From Bactericera cockerelli (Eukaryota; Arthropoda; Insecta; Hemiptera; Triozidae): a DNA stretch of 64,000 nucleotides. Under the pieces are notes generated by a model. That model was not told where the DNA came from. It saw only the letters and a list, made by a program, of their open reading frames with translations, and did no database searches. Numbering within the stretch: the stretch's first letter is position 1; each line of letters starts with the position of its first letter. Below are positions 60,345-64,000 of this stretch, in pieces. The DNA is taken from NCBI GenBank assembly GCA_024516035.1, contig CM044964.1, forward strand, positions 10,259,624 through 10,323,623. The letters are read 5' to 3'. Position numbers and translations under genes: made by a program.

Positions 60345-60545
60345 AGTCTCTGTGGTCGTCGACTGTTGTAGGTAAAACACAAAGTTTGCAAGGTGACCTG
60401 GGTTCGAATCCCGGCTAGGTATAATTTTTTTTTACTCTGTACTTTGGATGTCCGGTTTTCTCGTGAGGAAAAAAAACAGTAGTTGGTAGTTTGAGTCAAC
60501 CTCCTATGACCGTTTAATTTCGAACGAAGTGAGTATGGTTTAACT
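60345..60545 (+). mobile_element. tRNA-derived SINE, family D
   Basis: Box B (CTGGGTTCGAATCCCGGCTA) is well preserved and box A is weak. The body shares TCTCGTGAGG and ACTCTGTAC/GGCTCTGTAG-type sequence with the copy at 32776. Confidence 0.7.
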
Positions 60546-61076
60546 CGATCAACATTGATTTGTCACAATCTAATTATCCATCTACCTATGTAGGTATGTA
60601 ACATTGTAACATGATATAAGTTGCATTTTTTGTCCAATCGAGCTGAAATTTTCAGGGTATATTCCATGGATATATGCTTGCTTATTAATTTATAATTATT
60701 AAATGTATTATCTAGTATAATGTCTCACTTCTTCTGTTTATACCTACCAACTGATTATGCTGAATTGACACCATGTTTAGTAACTCGAAGTTAGTTCAAC
60801 ATTTCTTAGAGCCATAGTAAGAGGCAATTTCGGAACATACAATAATACTCGGCACTTTCATTTCCCTCTTTATTTTACCAAGATCGAATTTCCATCTACC
60901 TACCATGTACTTAGGTACATATTATAATTCAAATTGTATTGTAAACAAAACCACTAAACAAAGTTGTCCGTTATTTAACGAGTTCATAACTAATTTTTCA
61001 ATTCAAGGTTAAAACACTAGTTGATTATTAATGAATTATTGTTAATGGATTTTAAGATTAAATAGGTATGTTTTTT

Positions 61077-61395
61077 TCTTCATTATTACTGGTTGAAGTT
61101 CCACAAAAGAAGCACCAATTATCACACCAACCTCATTTTAAAACGATTGTGACCAGTTGATTGTATTTGGTTTTAATGTCCTGATTTGAACTAGTCAGGA
61201 CGGGGGGTTTTACCCTGCATTCGCTGGGAATCGTTCCAGCTACCTACATTTAACTCGCCCAGCCTGGGTAGATTCCAGACTTACGTGTTTAGAGGGGAAA
61301 AAAATATTAGAAAAGTCTGGAACAACTGGGAATCGAACTCGAAATGTCTGAACTACGGGCAGTAGTTACAACCATTACGCCACGGAGGCTGGCCA
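61077..61395 (-). mobile_element. tRNA-headed SINE, family E, full length
   Basis: On the minus strand: box A (CGTGGCGTAATGGTTG), box B (GAGTTCGATTCCCAG), central domain (GTAGCTGGAACGATTCCC, AATGCAGGGTAAAACCCCC), then TGACTAGTTC... and GGTGTGATAATTGGTGCTTC at the 3' end. Better preserved at both ends than the 27305 copy. Confidence 0.88.
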
Positions 61396-61989
61396 CTGAC
61401 AACTGACAGTCTAAATAAAGCATTTATTTTGATCAATGCTTTTGTATTATGAATCGTAAATTACATAAATCTAATTCAAAATTTACAAATATGTACCTAC
61501 TTTATAAATATAAATAAAAAAACACTGCTAATTATGGACACAATACTTCCTCGTGATTGTTTCACATTGTATACACCTGGCAATTTTGATTTTTTCGACT
61601 AAATCACTTGTAAAACCACTTAACCGATTTTCTTCAAATTTGTTTTATATAATAGAATACTATTTTTTCTACATTCTAGTTATTTTTGTTCACAAAGTCA
61701 TACTTAAATTAAAAAGGTGCAAGCCTTATTTTTAATAAATGTATCTTTTTATTTCTTAATTGTGATGATGATAATAATAATAATAATACATTAACATTAA
61801 TAATAATTTTAAATAAAAATAAAATCTAGCTTACTAGACTTTTAACCTGGAACTTGGAGTTCAAGACCTCATTAAAGGCTAACCATCAATTTGGTATTTT
61901 ATTTAGTTTGGTTGTTAGGTGGTATTCTAATGACAAGACTTTGTCCTCCACAGTTTAAATAATTTAGACAAATCTTATTACTATACTTA

Positions 61990-62860
61990 CTATAGATAAG
62001 GATAACGTACCCGAAAAGTACCCAAAAAAATACCGGGTACATTTACAAAAGTACCCGCACCGGGTACATAATAAAATTAGGTAGGTACCCGTACCCATAC
62101 CGGGTACAAAATTTTGCTAGGTACCTGTACCCGTACCGGGTACAACACTGGTGACGGTATAACACACTGGATCCGCATACCGTACTGGGTACCGATTTTA
62201 TGAAATACTCGGTATTACACACTGGGACCGAGTACCGACGTATCGTACGTAGTAGGCGGGTACCGTTTTTATTAAATACTTGGTATTACACGCCGGGGCC
62301 GGGTACCATACCGGGTACCGGTTCTATGAAATAATCGGTATTACAATAATACCCAAATACCCATCTCTAGAACTGGGTACAGCAGAGAGAGGTACTTCAT
62401 TATTCCGATATTATCTATGAATAATATTCAGGCTGTCGGTGTCCTAATATTTTTCTTTTTGTCTCGTAGAACCAAGTCTTCTATTTGAAACTTCTTTGTC
62501 AAACAATTGGACGGTTTAGGGAAATGTACATTATTTAATTCAGGTTATAAAATAGGAGGTGGAGCTTCTAATCTATTGAAACACTTGAAACTAAAACACC
62601 CAACAAATTTTGTGAATCGAGATTCGTCTCCTGTAAACATTCTGAATGCAAAATTGTGAGATTTAGTTAGTGTACGGTGCTTTTTTACTTGGTTCTTGAG
62701 TGATTACTCGAATCCACTATTCCATTTACATCCGCTCGCAGAATCTCAAAAACCAAGTACAAAAGAACCTCGGTAAATACTCAGTACTTTTATGTAATCG
62801 ATTACTGAAGTACCGGTTCTATGAAATACTCGGTATCACCCATCTCTAATTATTGCCAAC
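61990..62860 (+). mobile_element. Decayed hAT element with BED zinc-finger relic
   Basis: 62010-62345 is a cluster of short palindromic GTACCC/GGGTAC motifs. Ends near 62353-62367 and 62840-62852 read CCCATCTCTA, whose complement TAGAGATGGG is a common hAT terminus; the left border (TAGATAAGGATAAC) is a diverged form. At 62529-62610 one frame reads KCTLFNSGYKIGGG then ASNLLKHLKLKHPTNF, the C-terminal part of a BED finger with the second Cys replaced. No longer transposase can be read. Confidence 0.6.
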
Positions 62861-63183
62861 AATACTGAAACGGGGTACTTTTCTGTTAATGAATCTAGCA
62901 GTGGGTTTCAAAATTTGAAAAGATCAACAAAATTGCTGAGCGCTATCTAGTGCCACTCAATAAGGAATACACCTATTATCTCAAGATTTCTCCTCTCTCC
63001 AGCAAGTACCGTGAAATATTCTTTCAGCATCTTTTCAAAGTTTTTTTTTATATCATTTATTTTTCTCCTTGAATTAAAAGATCAACATCCTTTAATTAAA
63101 AGTCTTTTTTCTTTTATCTGTTGATTGTTGACCAGTTTTTATTTCATCTATCATATGAAAATCAATTAAATCAAAAAGTAGTG

Positions 63184-63802
63184 ATATCCCCCAAAAAACA
63201 CTTCGTGTAGAAATAGTCGTCAAGTGTTGGAATGATTAAAAAGAACTGATATCAAAAACGTCAATTTTCTATGTTTAAAGGAAATATTTTTCACGTAATA
63301 AGTCTCTTGATAATTCAACCAAAATAATAGCCTCACAACAACAATACACCTTTGAGCAAACTTCGATTTGGTATTTTGAGAATTTAACCAAAAAATAGCC
63401 ACACAACAAAACAATGCTCTTGTAAGAACAATCTTGCATAATTACAGAACCACGTCCTTGACTGCACACTGTTTTGTTCTGAAATTTATGTGAAGTACGT
63501 TGCTAACAAAACAGTGTGCAGTAGTCAAGGACGTGGTTATGTCATTATGCAAGATTGTTCTTACAAGAGCATTGTTTTGTTGTGTGGCTATTTTTTGGTT
63601 AAATTCTCAAAATACCAAATCGAAGTTTGCTCAAAGGTGTATTGTTGTTGTGAGGCTATTATTTTGGTTGAATTATCAAGAGACTTATTACGTGAAAAAT
63701 ATTTCCTTTAAACATAGAAAATTGACGTTTTTGATATCAGTTCTTTTTAATCATTCCAACACTTGACGACTATTTCTACACGAAGTGTTTTTTGGGGGAT
63801 AT
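63184..63802. repeat. Near-perfect palindrome, ~295-bp arms
   Basis: The left arm 63184-63478 and right arm 63505-63802 are inverted copies with very few differences, around a 26-bp loop (63479-63504). The arms begin with ATATCCCCCAAAAAACACTT and meet the loop at CACTGTTTTGTT. No coding function is evident. Confidence 0.93.
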
Positions 63803-63859
63803 GACATACGATCGAAAAACTAGTTATGATACAATTTATTTTGCAGATATTATTATTTT

Positions 63860-63990
63860 TTAATATTTATTTGGCTAACAACTACATAATACATACTGCA
63901 ACACAAGACATGAACTGAAAAGAACTCAAGAGCATATGTAGTAAACCAAGGGGCGAGGTTAAAGCCTGTGGCTTTCTCTTCCACCGTTTT
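63860..63990. repeat. Dispersed repeat also in takeout intron 5
   Basis: GGCTAACAACTACATAATAC, ACTGCAACACAAGACATGA and AAAGCCTGTGGCTTTCTCTT resemble 49170-49305. A fragment of the same motif (AAGCCACAAGCTTTCACTTC) occurs inverted at ~11602. Confidence 0.6.
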
Positions 63991-64000
63991 TAATTTACCT

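Noticed and set aside
44491..60410. tRNA genes
   Set aside because: Sequences with good A and B boxes (for example 44500, 50700, 54610, 60400) are all attached to repeated SINE bodies and none folds cleanly as a complete tRNA by inspection.

Overview
The window is animal nuclear DNA, almost certainly from an insect. Its genes have introns with GT-AG junctions and include an ebi/TBL1 WD-repeat gene, an NK2-class homeobox gene and a takeout/juvenile-hormone-binding-protein (JHBP) gene, on an AT-rich background full of SINEs, LINEs and MITE-like foldback elements. A takeout/JHBP gene points to insects; a hemipteran such as a planthopper is a guess only. Two runs of exactly 100 N (4244-4343, 27691-27790) are scaffold gaps.

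Layout. 1-5470: three isolated coding pieces (a terminal exon at 418-734 on +, an intact 66-codon ORF at 2200-2400 on -, an internal exon at 3958-4122 on -) and a small hAT-type MITE with a perfect 8-bp target-site duplication. 5560-16700: two arrays of a ~190-bp satellite in opposite orientation (about 25 and 24 monomers), separated by a ~1.5-kb spacer that holds a 5S-rRNA-derived SINE. 17011-25831: the first six coding exons of ebi/TBL1 on +. Its first intron contains a 4.67-kb LINE in antisense, bounded by a 14-bp perfect target-site duplication that starts at the end of the splice donor. Later introns carry a Helitron-like element and foldback elements. The 3' half of ebi is not visible. 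27791-30460: a Thr-rich mucin-like gene with a one-base frame break and two downstream copies of its 3' end. 31419-38707: a four-exon NK2-class homeobox gene (tinman/NK4-like) on -, whose large intron holds a 2.4-kb element with ~550-bp terminal inverted repeats. 38708-48748: gene-free, rich in tRNA- and 5S-derived SINEs. 48749-58704: a complete six-exon takeout/JHBP gene on -, reconstructed as 252 codons with every splice phase agreeing. It contains a piggyBac-like TTAA element with a SINE inserted in it and a 64-bp tandem array that copies its own exon-5 splice donor seven times. 58705-64000: SINEs, a decayed hAT/BED zinc-finger relic and a near-perfect ~295-bp-arm palindrome.

The genes do not form a functional cluster. 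ebi would act in nuclear co-repressor complexes, the homeobox protein in transcription and the takeout protein as a secreted lipid-ligand carrier. The most unusual aspects are the large inverted satellite arrays, two SINE families with different Pol III heads (tRNA and 5S) joined to the same central domain, the decoy splice-donor array and the number of large hairpin-forming sequences. Three of the coding sequences are each broken by one base in a homopolymer, which may reflect assembly error.
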